The notes beneath the pieces were generated by a model that was given only the letters and a program-made list of their open reading frames with translations, searched no databases and had not been told where the DNA came from. From Pseudomonas guariconensis (GTDB lineage Bacteria; Pseudomonadota; Gammaproteobacteria; Pseudomonadales; Pseudomonadaceae): 64,000 nucleotides of DNA. The position numbers and the translations under genes are program-made. Location: contig NZ_JADLJL010000001.1 of assembly GCF_015680235.1 (NCBI RefSeq), positions 186,001 through 250,000 of the forward strand, given 5' to 3'. Below are positions 43,899-52,434 of the stretch, piece by piece; positions within the stretch are counted from its first letter, which is position 1, and every line of letters begins with the position of its first letter.

Positions 43899-43918
43899 TA
43901 CTGTATATGTGAACAGTA
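43899..43918. promoter_or_regulatory. LexA (SOS) box
   Basis: TACTGTATATGTGAACAGTA has the CTG-N10-CAG core and flanking TA of the gamma-proteobacterial LexA site (consensus TACTGTATATATATACAGTA). It lies 78 bases before the SRAP gene start and 14 bases before the start of the divergent phage gene, so LexA could repress both. Confidence 0.85.
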
Positions 43919-43995
43919 TTTCACCAGATGACTGGCCAGGAAAAGCCATGGCGACGGGCGGAGCTATGCTTGTCAGTTCATGGGGAGGGAAAGAG

Positions 43996-44658
43996 ATGTG
44001 CGGAAGGCTCAGCCAGTACCGCGGGATACATGACTTCGTGGAAACCCTCAGTCTGCCCGAGGCGTGGCGGAACAACGTCGGCGACCAGCCGCTTGGCCGG
44101 TACAACGTCGCGCCGACCACGTCGGTTGCAGTGCTGCGGGTAGATGACGCAGGCCCGCGCGCGGACCTGGTGAGGTGGGGATGGCGGCCGCACTGGGCAA
44201 CCGATCGAGCGGCGCCAATCAACGCCCGGGTCGAGAAAGTGGCTCACGGGCCATTCTTCCGAGCGGTCTGGCCGCACCGAGCAATCACGCCAGTGGACGG
44301 GTGGTATGAGTGGGTCGATGAAGGTGGGCCGAAGAAGCAGCCCTACTACATCCGTCGGCGGGATGGGCGCCCTGCCCTTTGCGCCAGCATCGGCCAGTTC
44401 ACGGGCAGCGAGCACGATGGGTTTGTGATCATCACCACCGACGCCCAGGGAGGTATGGTCGATGTGCACGACCGAAGGCCAGTCGTGCTTTCGCCTGATC
44501 TGGCGCGGGAGTGGGTGGCACCAGGCACGGCCAAGGAACAGGCAGAGCAAATGGCGCTCAACTTGGGCGAGCCCGCAAAGGCCTTCGAGTGGTGCCGGGT
44601 AAGCGTAGCAGTGGGGAATGTCCGAAACCAGGGTCGGGACTTGATCACCCCCATTTAA
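43996..44658 (+). CDS. yedK: SRAP-domain protein (YedK/HMCES), abasic-site DNA-protein crosslinker
   Basis: 220 residues with all catalytic residues of the family: Cys2 right after the initiator Met (MCGRLSQY), Asn76 (APINARVE), Glu105 (GWYEWV) and His158 (DVHDRRPVVL), close to the positions in E. coli YedK. The protein forms a thiazolidine crosslink with abasic sites in single-stranded DNA and so shields them. The ATG before CGR is certain because Cys2 must become N-terminal; GGAGGG precedes it. It runs opposite to the late phage genes, ends 4 bases into Rz1, and has a LexA box upstream, so it is a damage-induced accessory gene of the prophage. Confidence 0.93.
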   Translation: MCGRLSQYRGIHDFVETLSLPEAWRNNVGDQPLGRYNVAPTTSVAVLRVDDAGPRADLVRWGWRPHWATDRAAPINARVEKVAHGPFFRAVWPHRAITPVDGWYEWVDEGGPKKQPYYIRRRDGRPALCASIGQFTGSEHDGFVIITTDAQGGMVDVHDRRPVVLSPDLAREWVAPGTAKEQAEQMALNLGEPAKAFEWCRVSVAVGNVRNQGRDLITPI

Positions 44659-44996
44659 CGGCAGGACGAAACGGCAGCCTCGAGCTGCTTCTCATATCCG
44701 ATCCTTTGCCGCCGCTCGGCCAGCAGCGCCCGCACCTTCACTTCCAAGCTATCGGTCCTGCGCAGGCCGGCGGCTGCCCAGGCCGGCACCGCAATCTCCG
44801 GTGCACGACACGGCACCTGTACAGGTACCTCGACGCGCACGTATTGCACTTGCGGCTCTACTTTACCGGCGCACCCAGCCAGGGCCAGGGTCAGAAGTAT
44901 CCCGCTCCTACAGGCTAGGCCACGGATTACACGGCCTTCAGCGCGAAACCACCCCGCTCCGCTCCTGCAGAAACGCAAGTTAAGCCCCAGCCTCAT
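44655..44996 (-). CDS. Rz1-like outer-membrane spanin lipoprotein
   Basis: 113 residues with a lipobox at Cys42 (ILLTLALAGCAG) and a mature part of about 70 residues (VQYVRVEVPVQVPCRAPEI...RIGYEKQLEAAVSSC). The start overlaps the stop of the Rz-like gene (ATGA). Spanin pairs join inner and outer membranes in the last step of lysis. Here Rz1 follows Rz rather than being nested in it. The long N terminus before the lipobox is unusual; no better start codon is visible. Confidence 0.75.
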   Translation of the reverse strand: MRLGLNLRFCRSGAGWFRAEGRVIRGLACRSGILLTLALAGCAGKVEPQVQYVRVEVPVQVPCRAPEIAVPAWAAAGLRRTDSLEVKVRALLAERRQRIGYEKQLEAAVSSCR

Positions 44997-45355
44997 AACC
45001 CCAGCTCCTTATCGATGATCGAGGTCGCGGCCACGCACTGATCGCCGCCGGTTCGCTCCTGCTGCAGGCGATTGGCCGCGGCGTAGTCGTCCTTTGCACT
45101 GGCCCGGGCATCGTTCACCGCCTGCTCCGCCCTGGCCTGGCGCTCATTCGCGGCCAGGGTCAGCTCGCCCAGGGCCTTGCCCTGCTCCGCGGCCAAGCCA
45201 GCCAGGTTGTCGCGCGCGGCGGTGCACTGGGCTGCCTTGTCCTGCTGATCATCAAGCAGCGGGCGGAAGTGGCTGGTAGTGGCCCAGGTACCGACAGCCA
45301 TGCCGAGCAGGACCAGCAGACCGGCTCCGGCGAGGCGCAGCGCCCAGCCGCTCAC
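44993..45355 (-). CDS. Rz-like inner-membrane spanin
   Basis: 120 residues: one N-terminal membrane helix (LAGAGLLVLLGMAVGTWA), then a long charged coiled coil (KAAQCTAARDNLAGLAAEQGKALGELTLAANERQARAEQAVNDARA), the layout of i-spanins. The GTG start overlaps the endolysin stop (GTGA). It lies between endolysin and Rz1, the normal lysis order. No holin gene was found next to it. Confidence 0.78.
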   Translation of the reverse strand: MSGWALRLAGAGLLVLLGMAVGTWATTSHFRPLLDDQQDKAAQCTAARDNLAGLAAEQGKALGELTLAANERQARAEQAVNDARASAKDDYAAANRLQQERTGGDQCVAATSIIDKELGL

Positions 45356-45840
45356 GCCAACACCCCACCCAGCTTCACCCACTGCGCCAGCAGCTTGTCC
45401 AGGCGGTGCGGGTTCTGGTCGTAGTTATTGCCAGGCATCGAGGCCCAGATGTTCGATGCCTTGGCGATCGCATCGGCAATGCGGCCGGCCTTGATGTCTT
45501 CCAACGCCCTACGCTCACGGATCTGCTGCAGCGCAATGCGGTCCTGATTCTCCGGCGTGAAGCCACCGGACAGGCGCAGGCTGACCCGGTACGCATCCCA
45601 GTAACGTTCAAGCAGCTGGTACCGGCCGGCAGCTGTGCTGGTCACCGGCCTGCCGTTTATGGGGAAGGTCAACTTCTGGCGTGGGTGGTCGGCGTAGCCC
45701 GTAAACAGGCCCCGCCCATACAGGACGTTGTACCCGTCATCGCTGCCGGCGACGGTCGACGTGCCTTCCGAAAAGGCGATCAGATCAAGAAACCGGAGCA
45801 CGCTCGCGCCTCCGGCCTGGGATTCGGTGAGTCTGGCCAT
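45352..45840 (-). CDS. Endolysin, lambda R-type lytic transglycosylase
   Basis: 162 residues that follow lambda gpR along the whole length: LRFLDLIAFSEGTS with the catalytic Glu25, YNVLYGRGLFTGYADHPRQKLTFPING, STAAGRYQLLERYWDAYR and NIWASMPGNNYDQNPHRLDKL. The enzyme cleaves the glycan strand of peptidoglycan and leaves anhydro-muramic ends. There is no signal or SAR sequence, so it needs a holin, which I do not see nearby. GGAG precedes the ATG. A terminator just upstream separates it from the SGNH/tail-spike genes. Confidence 0.92.
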   Translation of the reverse strand: MARLTESQAGGASVLRFLDLIAFSEGTSTVAGSDDGYNVLYGRGLFTGYADHPRQKLTFPINGRPVTSTAAGRYQLLERYWDAYRVSLRLSGGFTPENQDRIALQQIRERRALEDIKAGRIADAIAKASNIWASMPGNNYDQNPHRLDKLLAQWVKLGGVLA

Positions 45841-45856
45841 CGTTTTCTCCAGGCAT

Positions 45857-45880
45857 GAAAAAGCCCGCGACTGGGCGGGC
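45857..45880 (-). terminator. Rho-independent terminator between SGNH gene and lysis cassette
   Basis: On the minus strand GCCCGC and GCGGGC pair around 6 bases and are followed by TTTTTC. It lies 17 bases before the endolysin start. The sequence CCCGC(G)ACTGGGCGGGC is shared with the hairpin at 56865. Confidence 0.75.
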
Positions 45881-45974
45881 ATTGGGAAGGGGCTGTAGCA
45901 GTTTCTGCTCGGCGATGGGCGTGCTGGCTTTTCTCCAAACCAAGGAAAGCCCGCGATTTCCGAGCTTTATCTAT

Positions 45975-46733
45975 TCATTTTCTCGATTCCGCCCTAGACC
46001 CCTTCGCGGCGAGATACATCCTGAAAAGCCGTTCAGCATATAAGGAGTGCCCAATATCGTTTGGGTGCCATTTAACCCCATCGGACACGCCCCAACCCTT
46101 TGTTTCAGGGATAAAGCTTATATCTCTGACGGAGCGATACGGGACTCCTTTTTCCGCAGCAGTACTGGCCATTACACGATCAATCACACCAGGCCAGCCG
46201 GCATATTCTCCCGCTGGGGATCTCGCTGCCCCTGACCACGGCCCAACTGCCAGAACTATAGGTTTGCTAGGAAGTGACTTGGCCGCCTGCAGCAGGGCGG
46301 CATAAGACTTACGAAGAGCGCTCTCTCCGTCTGACTCCTTCTCATGCTCGCCAAGCTGAATGATGACTAGATCAGGATCAGAGTCAGCAACCTCATTCAT
46401 AGCATGCAAGCGCTCGAGCGCCTTTCCTGATCCACCGTATGTATGGAAGCAGGATACAACCTGCTGTTTTCGCTGGCTAGCAATGCGATTCACCAAGCCG
46501 CTTGCATAGTCTTTTCCAGGCTTTGAAGCCGCCATACCTGACACGTGAGTCCAGCCTAGGCTCTTTCGAGTCCAGTCACTAACGCCGTGAAGCGTAATGC
46601 TGTCGCCTATGAACAAAATTCGATAGGCGCCTGATGTTTTCCGGCATGATTGATGGTGATCTAACTGTGACTGCTCAGCAGCAAACGTGGCACCAGTAAC
46701 CATTGCAAGCGCGACAAGAAAGAACTTAAGCAT
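45975..46733 (-). CDS. Secreted SGNH/GDSL hydrolase carried by the prophage
   Basis: 252 residues with a signal peptide (MLKFFLVALAMVTGATFA). The nucleophile block is ILFIGDSITLHG. The Asp/His block near the C terminus is VKWHPNDIGHSLYAERLF; IIQLGEHEKES occupies the place of the family GxND block. Such enzymes are esterases, often deacetylases of polysaccharides. It lies directly behind the tail spike and shares its AT-rich composition, so it may modify the same surface glycan the spike binds (spike partner or lysogenic conversion). The substrate is unknown; the family call is secure. Confidence 0.8.
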   Translation of the reverse strand: MLKFFLVALAMVTGATFAAEQSQLDHHQSCRKTSGAYRILFIGDSITLHGVSDWTRKSLGWTHVSGMAASKPGKDYASGLVNRIASQRKQQVVSCFHTYGGSGKALERLHAMNEVADSDPDLVIIQLGEHEKESDGESALRKSYAALLQAAKSLPSKPIVLAVGPWSGAARSPAGEYAGWPGVIDRVMASTAAEKGVPYRSVRDISFIPETKGWGVSDGVKWHPNDIGHSLYAERLFRMYLAAKGSRAESRK

Positions 46734-46772
46734 TTCACCCTCCGCGAAGAATAGTGCAATGCTATCACATCT

Positions 46773-48758
46773 CTATGTCGCGTAGTTTACTACCGATGTC
46801 GCGACCATGGCCGACCCGTTCCAATAGAACGTCACAAGGGTTGTTGTGTTTGCAGGAACACTCGTTGGGGCAGGAACTGCGGTGGAAAACTTATACACGG
46901 CGGACCATGCGGTAATTGCCTTTGCGAACGCATCTGCTGCAAGCCGGAGAGTGAACGTTCTGCCAGCTAAGGAGGCGGCTGGTGAAGCAAGCTGTACCAG
47001 CGCCGTCGTTCCGGCAAGCTGGACGTAACGAGATGTCACGCCAGCGTTTGAGAAGTCCATGACCAGAGTGCTAGCCCAGGCCGTGGCAACCTCGTAAACC
47101 GGAATTGTGCTTACGCAAATCCACTCGGAGGCAAGAGAGTCGTATACGTACTTGAGCCGATTTCCTTTGCCTCGAGCGGCGACACCGCCGACTGTACATA
47201 CAGTGAAATCGTCATCAATACACAAGGTTAGCGATTGGCCAGGAACACCTCCCGAGAAGGCAGAAATGGTAGTCTGCACGGTATTCTGAGTTCGGTAAAC
47301 AGCGGCCCCATGTGAAGCATTAATAGATCCAGCGCCAGCTGCAATCTTGATAACTCCAGACTCAATTCCAAGCGCGGGACCATAAGTGTTATTCTTATTA
47401 ACATCCAGAGCAGTTACACGCGTACCAAAGTCGTCAAAGGATATATTCCTATTCTCCCCATTCTGCCCCATGGTGCAGTATTTTACCGTTATTCTATCCC
47501 CAAGGGTAATAAGAACACCACGCTGAGTATTCAAGATGATTTTGGCAAATAATATCCTTACATCGGAGCAGTTTATTTGCGTTCGTGTTGCAGGCGACTC
47601 ATAATAGTCGCCTATCAAAGCTCCATGCGTGGAACACCCACTCAGTTCTCCTCTAAGCCAAACGATATCGCTTGCAGGCCTAACGCCATTTGCATTCGTT
47701 GTGCTGAAGTGATCTCGGGTATATACGTGCAATGTATTGTTGTTCCCCCCTCCCCCGCAATCGACCATTCTGACATTCGAGGCTCTGCTGTAGATGCCGG
47801 CCCCATTGATATTGTCGGATACGATCGCGAATCCCTGAACAGTGGTCAGGCTGGCATTGCATCTCTCGAGATGAACGCCCCTCATTTTCACAGCGAAACC
47901 GTTAGGCCCACCATGATGATTACAATCCATGAGAACAACATCGCCGCCAGCTGCGCCAAGCGGATCTGTGCCGTTCTGCTCCCAGAGGTGCCCATGATTG
48001 TTTGCACGGGTATTGACTCTAGAAACATAGATATAACGGGTATTGGGTCCAACTCCAGTTACTGCGTTACCGCCGGCAGCGTAGTTGTCGATCGACATCA
48101 TTCCTGCAGTCACGCGCCGCCTATTGTCAAAACGAACGCTGCCAATGACCAGAGTCCCATTTCCATCCCACTGTGACGCCCCGACATTCCAGGTCATTTC
48201 GCCGGCGCCAAACAAACTGCAATCATCTGGGATGGTTAGATTCAGCTTGATAGTTCCCTTTGGCAGCCGGACTCTCGGCCAAACGGAAAAAGCTGAAAGA
48301 ACTTTACTGGTTTGGTCGGTCACTCCATCGAGAATTAGATCTTGAGGCGTGTACCATCCTGCTTCTAGGTTGCCTGAGATTTGCTGTCTCAGCCCCTGAT
48401 CCCCAACAGCTTGAAGCTTTGGTGCGTCAGTTGCCCAGGTACCGGTCAGCGTCAGAGGAATATCCGAAGCATTCATGACCCGGTAAAGTTCGCCATCGCG
48501 TTGAACGAGCTGAGTCTGTCGCTCTACGATTACGCCTGAGCCGTAGGTGAGGTAGACCGACTCGTAACCAGACTTGATCAGGTAGTCGGTGACCTGCTGC
48601 TGGATTCCTTTCCAAGACTTCTTCTCTTTTCCTGCCCGGTCTACCCAAGTCAAGGCCTGGCCGTTCATGGCCAGATCCAAGTTACCAGTATTGTCGAACG
48701 CATCGCGGAAGTCAGACGAGCCGTATGGCTCAACCGGGTTGCCAGTGTTGTAGCGCAT
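46773..48758 (-). CDS. Tail spike / tail fibre with right-handed beta-helix
   Basis: 661 residues. The first 130 (MRYNTGNPVEPYGSSD..., QQVTDYLIKSGYESVYLTYGSGVIVERQTQLVQRDGELYRV, LTGTWATDAPKL) are the virion-attachment part shared by many Pseudomonas phages. From about 140 to 480 there are pectate-lyase-like parallel strands with many Asn/Gly turns (DCNHHGGPNGFAVKMRGVHLERCN). The C-terminal 180 residues look like a trimerisation/carbohydrate module. The DNA for the distal part is clearly AT-richer than the rest, which marks an exchanged receptor-binding module. Whether it has depolymerase activity cannot be seen. Confidence 0.82.
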   Translation of the reverse strand: MRYNTGNPVEPYGSSDFRDAFDNTGNLDLAMNGQALTWVDRAGKEKKSWKGIQQQVTDYLIKSGYESVYLTYGSGVIVERQTQLVQRDGELYRVMNASDIPLTLTGTWATDAPKLQAVGDQGLRQQISGNLEAGWYTPQDLILDGVTDQTSKVLSAFSVWPRVRLPKGTIKLNLTIPDDCSLFGAGEMTWNVGASQWDGNGTLVIGSVRFDNRRRVTAGMMSIDNYAAGGNAVTGVGPNTRYIYVSRVNTRANNHGHLWEQNGTDPLGAAGGDVVLMDCNHHGGPNGFAVKMRGVHLERCNASLTTVQGFAIVSDNINGAGIYSRASNVRMVDCGGGGNNNTLHVYTRDHFSTTNANGVRPASDIVWLRGELSGCSTHGALIGDYYESPATRTQINCSDVRILFAKIILNTQRGVLITLGDRITVKYCTMGQNGENRNISFDDFGTRVTALDVNKNNTYGPALGIESGVIKIAAGAGSINASHGAAVYRTQNTVQTTISAFSGGVPGQSLTLCIDDDFTVCTVGGVAARGKGNRLKYVYDSLASEWICVSTIPVYEVATAWASTLVMDFSNAGVTSRYVQLAGTTALVQLASPAASLAGRTFTLRLAADAFAKAITAWSAVYKFSTAVPAPTSVPANTTTLVTFYWNGSAMVATSVVNYAT

Positions 48759-48769
48759 GGGTGCTCCCC

Positions 48770-48798
48770 AAAATAAAAACCCCGCACAAGGCGGGGTT
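48770..48798 (-). terminator. Rho-independent terminator between TipJ and tail spike
   Basis: On the minus strand AACCCCGC-CTTGT-GCGGGGTT is followed by TTTATTTT. It fills the 56-base gap after the TipJ gene, so late transcription into the spike needs read-through or antitermination. Confidence 0.8.
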
Positions 48799-48814
48799 CG
48801 GAAGGATGGTTTTG

Positions 48815-51559
48815 CTATGCGTCAGCCGGCGCCGGCGCGTTGTCGAAGAGGTAGACCCGGTCGTCGTAGTTGACGCCGCGGGTAGAGCACATTTCCAGGC
48901 CGCGTGGCTCTACGCTGGTCGCCAGAACGGGGTGTATGCGGCCGAACAGCAAGTGGGGCGGCTCTCGATCCCACGAAAGATCAGGAGTGAAGCCGAGTTG
49001 CGAGATCCGCAGACGGTAATCGTCAATTCGGGTCGCGCTCCACGGCCCGTCGACACGGCCATCCTGTTTCCTCAGCGCGACCTGGGCCATGGGCACAGAA
49101 GCCCAGTCCAGTGGATCACTGCTCTCGAGAACCACACCGCCAGCATCCATCGCGAACGACTTAAGATAGGTGCTTTGGCCGCTTCCTGGTGTGTCATCTG
49201 AAACAGCCGCCAAGCTCAGGTAATCGCTGTTGTTGGCGTCCAGTTCCGTCTCGAAGCTGTATGTCCAGCGACGGTACCGTTGCTCGGATCGACGGCGCAT
49301 CCCACGCTGGTAAGCCTTGTCGCGGTCCGTTACGCCTACAGCGCTGACCTTCTCTGGCTTCTGCCCGAGATCCCCGGGAAGCCGGCATTTCACCACCTGC
49401 TTCTGGAACGTGCGGCCATCGACGTACTCAACGTCAACACCGTCGTTGTCATCCGGGGCAGGCGATGTGAAGGCTCGAGCAAGCGAACCTTTCATGTTCT
49501 GCGCGGAATAGGCCCAAACCTCACCGTTGGCCGCCGGGGCCGTGTAGTTATGGTCAACGCCTTCACGCAGAGCATCGCGGACCGGCCGTAGGCGCCCCCG
49601 CCCGGTGGTCAACTCGGAAAAACCAGCGGACAGAATATCGCCAAGCACTTCTTTAACCGTGCTCGCCGAGTCGTACTGGAAGTCGAACGTGTCGCCTCTC
49701 GCTTTCCACACCTCCGCGAGGGCATCTATCTCCACCAGGTCGAGGTCAGCATCCTGATAGCCGGCCTTCTTGGCCACGTAGCAGAACGGGGCGACCAGGT
49801 CACGCACCGGGCGCTTCTCTGTCCATTGGCCGTTTTCCCGGGTTGGCAAGATTCGAGTGCCTACGACCGAAATGCGATTCTCCGACTGGGCGCCAAGTCG
49901 GCCGCCACCAGCCACAGCAATCGATATCGTAGTGGCGCCCGGGTACGAAGCTGGGCTTGGCAAGCGCGAACGCAGCCCGTACCACTGGATCATGTCTTGC
50001 ACGTTGGTTTCGGTCGATTTCGCTCCGATGCGCCGCATCCTGATTTCAGGGCGCATTGGGTATGCCAGATCGAGTTTCCGAGTGAACGCAATCTGATCCA
50101 GCGTTGCTCGGGTGATCGTCTCGCGATAGGAGGACCAGGTACCCGCCGTCGCCATGTCACGCCACTGAACCTCATACGTGACGGACCGGCTATTAACGCG
50201 CCCCTTCTTGTCCACGCTCGCCAAGCCTTGCGGGCACATCACATCGAATTCAAACGAAGTCGCCAGTTCGCCAACTGGGCATCCGGCGTAGGCGCCGGCC
50301 CAGTCTCCCTCGAGGGTTGAGCTGTCCAGTTGGATGGAAGCCGAGTTGCTCTCGATGTAATCGAATCCAGGCCAATCCGGATCCACGTCCCCGGTGTCGG
50401 TTATACGCTCAAGTGCGATCTGGGCCGTATTTGCTGCAGTGATCCGATATCGCAGCCCCTCATAACCGATACAGGCCCAACCGGTTCCGAACTGCAGGCC
50501 CAGGACCGGAGCGCCACTCCGGGTGTTCAGTGTCATCTTGGCAGGATCACTGCCGGCCGGCGGCGTATAGTCGTGGACGACATACTGCCCTTCGTTGGCC
50601 CCCGTCACCTCAATGACCATGCCCGGGTAAGCGCCCAGCTGGGCAAGCGGCCCTGAGATTGTGTCTCGACCACCAGCGCCAGTGCCAGCAGTGACCGTGT
50701 ACTGGTACATGACCTCGACGCGGACGATCATGCCTGCGCTCCAGTCCGCAGGTAACGCGCCGGCACCTACCGGGACAGTGACCAGGTCGCCGTCAAACTG
50801 GTAGGCCTGCGCATTGGCAGAAGGTGTCGCCGGGCTCGTGGTTCGCAGGTCAATGCCCGCGGTACCGGTTGAGGTGGCCCCCACCTCGGATACCGAGTAC
50901 CACCACTCTGCCGCAGGATCGAGAGCGACGCTCTCGCCCGGTCCGTAAATCTGATAGCGGGCGTTGGTGCCAAGCGAGATGATCGGGGTGTCCCCAACCA
51001 GAATATCGCTTGGCTGGATCTCATATTCGCCGATGCCCACCGCCAGCAGCATCTGGACCCATTCAGTGCGCTCTGTTGGAAAGCCGCGACGTGGAGGAAC
51101 GATGACATCCGGGTAGATCCGGTTCCTGCCGAACGCTTCCCGAATGATGTCGCCATAACGCACCTGGTTGGCCTTGGTGCGCGAACTTTCAAGAGGATCT
51201 CCCTGCCGTGGGCCCTGGGTGTTTGGCATCTTGATCCGCGGCATGAACAGTTTCATGACCGCCTGGAAGCCCTTGATCGCAGCGATCGTGATCGAGATCG
51301 GGTCGGTGCCCTTTGGCTCCCGCCAGATGCGCACGTCATCATCCGGCCCAATATCCGTCACGCGCCAGGCGCTCACATGCACCAGCTGACCATTCACCGT
51401 AATACTGACCGGGTTCAACTCTCCGCGCCGAATGCGACGGCGGTTGCGACGGTAGTTGGTCACGTTGCCGCGCAGCCAGGCATCCAAGGTGGTTTCACGG
51501 CGGATCGGATACTGCCGCAACGGCTGGGCATCAAGCTTGTTCGCGAAGAATTCGATCAC
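48815..51559 (-). CDS. Tail tip / host specificity protein (TipJ, lambda J-like)
   Basis: 914 residues. The N-terminal part (TLDAWLRGNVTNYRRNRRRIRRGELNPVSITVNGQLV, VRYGDIIREAFGRNRIYPDVIVPPRRGF) and the central part (MIQWYGLRSRLPSPASYPGATTISIAVAGGGRL, RDALREGVDHNYTAPAANGEVWAYSAQNM) are those of TipJ-family tail proteins. The protein forms the tail-tip hub and in lambda carries receptor specificity at its C terminus; here a separate spike follows. The start is GTG and overlaps the NlpC/P60 gene by 29 bases. Confidence 0.88.
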   Translation of the reverse strand: MIEFFANKLDAQPLRQYPIRRETTLDAWLRGNVTNYRRNRRRIRRGELNPVSITVNGQLVHVSAWRVTDIGPDDDVRIWREPKGTDPISITIAAIKGFQAVMKLFMPRIKMPNTQGPRQGDPLESSRTKANQVRYGDIIREAFGRNRIYPDVIVPPRRGFPTERTEWVQMLLAVGIGEYEIQPSDILVGDTPIISLGTNARYQIYGPGESVALDPAAEWWYSVSEVGATSTGTAGIDLRTTSPATPSANAQAYQFDGDLVTVPVGAGALPADWSAGMIVRVEVMYQYTVTAGTGAGGRDTISGPLAQLGAYPGMVIEVTGANEGQYVVHDYTPPAGSDPAKMTLNTRSGAPVLGLQFGTGWACIGYEGLRYRITAANTAQIALERITDTGDVDPDWPGFDYIESNSASIQLDSSTLEGDWAGAYAGCPVGELATSFEFDVMCPQGLASVDKKGRVNSRSVTYEVQWRDMATAGTWSSYRETITRATLDQIAFTRKLDLAYPMRPEIRMRRIGAKSTETNVQDMIQWYGLRSRLPSPASYPGATTISIAVAGGGRLGAQSENRISVVGTRILPTRENGQWTEKRPVRDLVAPFCYVAKKAGYQDADLDLVEIDALAEVWKARGDTFDFQYDSASTVKEVLGDILSAGFSELTTGRGRLRPVRDALREGVDHNYTAPAANGEVWAYSAQNMKGSLARAFTSPAPDDNDGVDVEYVDGRTFQKQVVKCRLPGDLGQKPEKVSAVGVTDRDKAYQRGMRRRSEQRYRRWTYSFETELDANNSDYLSLAAVSDDTPGSGQSTYLKSFAMDAGGVVLESSDPLDWASVPMAQVALRKQDGRVDGPWSATRIDDYRLRISQLGFTPDLSWDREPPHLLFGRIHPVLATSVEPRGLEMCSTRGVNYDDRVYLFDNAPAPADA

Positions 51560-51938
51560 GGTAGAAGATCACTCTGCTGAAGTTTTCCATGAAGTCCTGC
51601 AAGCGCAGGATGCGGGCACCTGACCCTGGGTTGATTTCCAGCACCTGCAGACGCCCCTCTCTCGACACCACTAGGGCAATGTGAACGCAGGCATCCCCAT
51701 CCATTGCCGCTGCGATGGCCCCTGGGAACGGCTGGCATACCTCCAAGGCCGCCTCCACCTGCCGTCGGTAGGCCCTCTGGAAGGACATGGCGCTGCTGCG
51801 AATGACCCCGCCGAAGCTTTCCAGCAGCGGCATTCCATAGAGCTCATGCCGGGCCAACCGGGTCAGCCCCCAGCAATCCACGCGCGGCAGTTCGCGCCCG
51901 CAATCCTCATAGATCGCAGCGAGGTATCGTTGAAACAT
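51531..51938 (-). CDS. NlpC/P60-like tail tip peptidase
   Basis: 135 residues with the catalytic Cys22 in RVDCWGLTRLARHELYGMPL and His86 in DACVHIALVV, the order of NlpC/P60 enzymes found in tail tips (lambda K). It would cut peptide bridges during DNA entry or help assembly. It lies between DUF1833 and TipJ, the standard place. Confidence 0.85.
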   Translation of the reverse strand: MFQRYLAAIYEDCGRELPRVDCWGLTRLARHELYGMPLLESFGGVIRSSAMSFQRAYRRQVEAALEVCQPFPGAIAAAMDGDACVHIALVVSREGRLQVLEINPGSGARILRLQDFMENFSRVIFYRDRILREQA

Positions 51939-51941
51939 GGG

Positions 51942-52433
51942 TCAGCCTTCGTACTTGATGCAGGGCGTGATCTGGGAGTTGAAGTCGTCCCGTGGGAATT
52001 TGGCGTCAATCAAATTGAAGTAGCGGGCCTGGACCTCGACATGGTCGACCTCAAGCGTGCCGCTGCCAATCGTCATGTAATACGGCCGCTGAGCTGGCTT
52101 GGACAGGTCGGTACTCAAGTACAAGCGCATAGTCAGCCGAACGGGCTTTTCTTGATCGACCGTCGCCTGAACCAAGTTTTGCGCCTTCCCTGTCACGCCA
52201 TCGATTGCAAAAGTAATGGCTTGACTGCCGGTGTTGTCCTTCTTTGGCATCGATACATCGATACCGTGGGCCTCATAAGTCAGGGACCTGCCGTCCTCGG
52301 TTATGGCAGTGATGTCCGTGAACATATGGGTGAGCAAAATGGGCTCTGACCAGGCGTCACTGGTGATTTCCAAGGCAGGGATCAATACCTCCAAGCCTGA
52401 AGGAGACGCGAAGGCCACTTCCAATGGGTCCAT
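51942..52433 (-). CDS. DUF1833 family phage tail protein
   Basis: 163 residues beginning MDPLEVAFASPSGLEVLIPALEITSDAW, with the family blocks MFTDITAITEDGRSLTYEA and GTLEVDHVEVQARYFNLIDAKFPRDDFNSQITPCIKYEG. It takes the place of lambda gpL between the upstream minor tail gene and the NlpC/P60 protein. The start given leaves a single-base gap after the upstream stop; a start 30 bases earlier is possible. Confidence 0.8.
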   Translation of the reverse strand: MDPLEVAFASPSGLEVLIPALEITSDAWSEPILLTHMFTDITAITEDGRSLTYEAHGIDVSMPKKDNTGSQAITFAIDGVTGKAQNLVQATVDQEKPVRLTMRLYLSTDLSKPAQRPYYMTIGSGTLEVDHVEVQARYFNLIDAKFPRDDFNSQITPCIKYEG

Positions 52434-52434
52434 A

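Noticed and set aside
45841-45974. A holin gene beside the endolysin
   Set aside because: The gap is 134 bases, holds a terminator, and has no open frame with membrane helices. A holin, if any, lies elsewhere.
48435-48648. Small minus-strand frame inside the tail spike gene
   Set aside because: It overlaps conserved spike sequence in another frame and has no own ribosome site.
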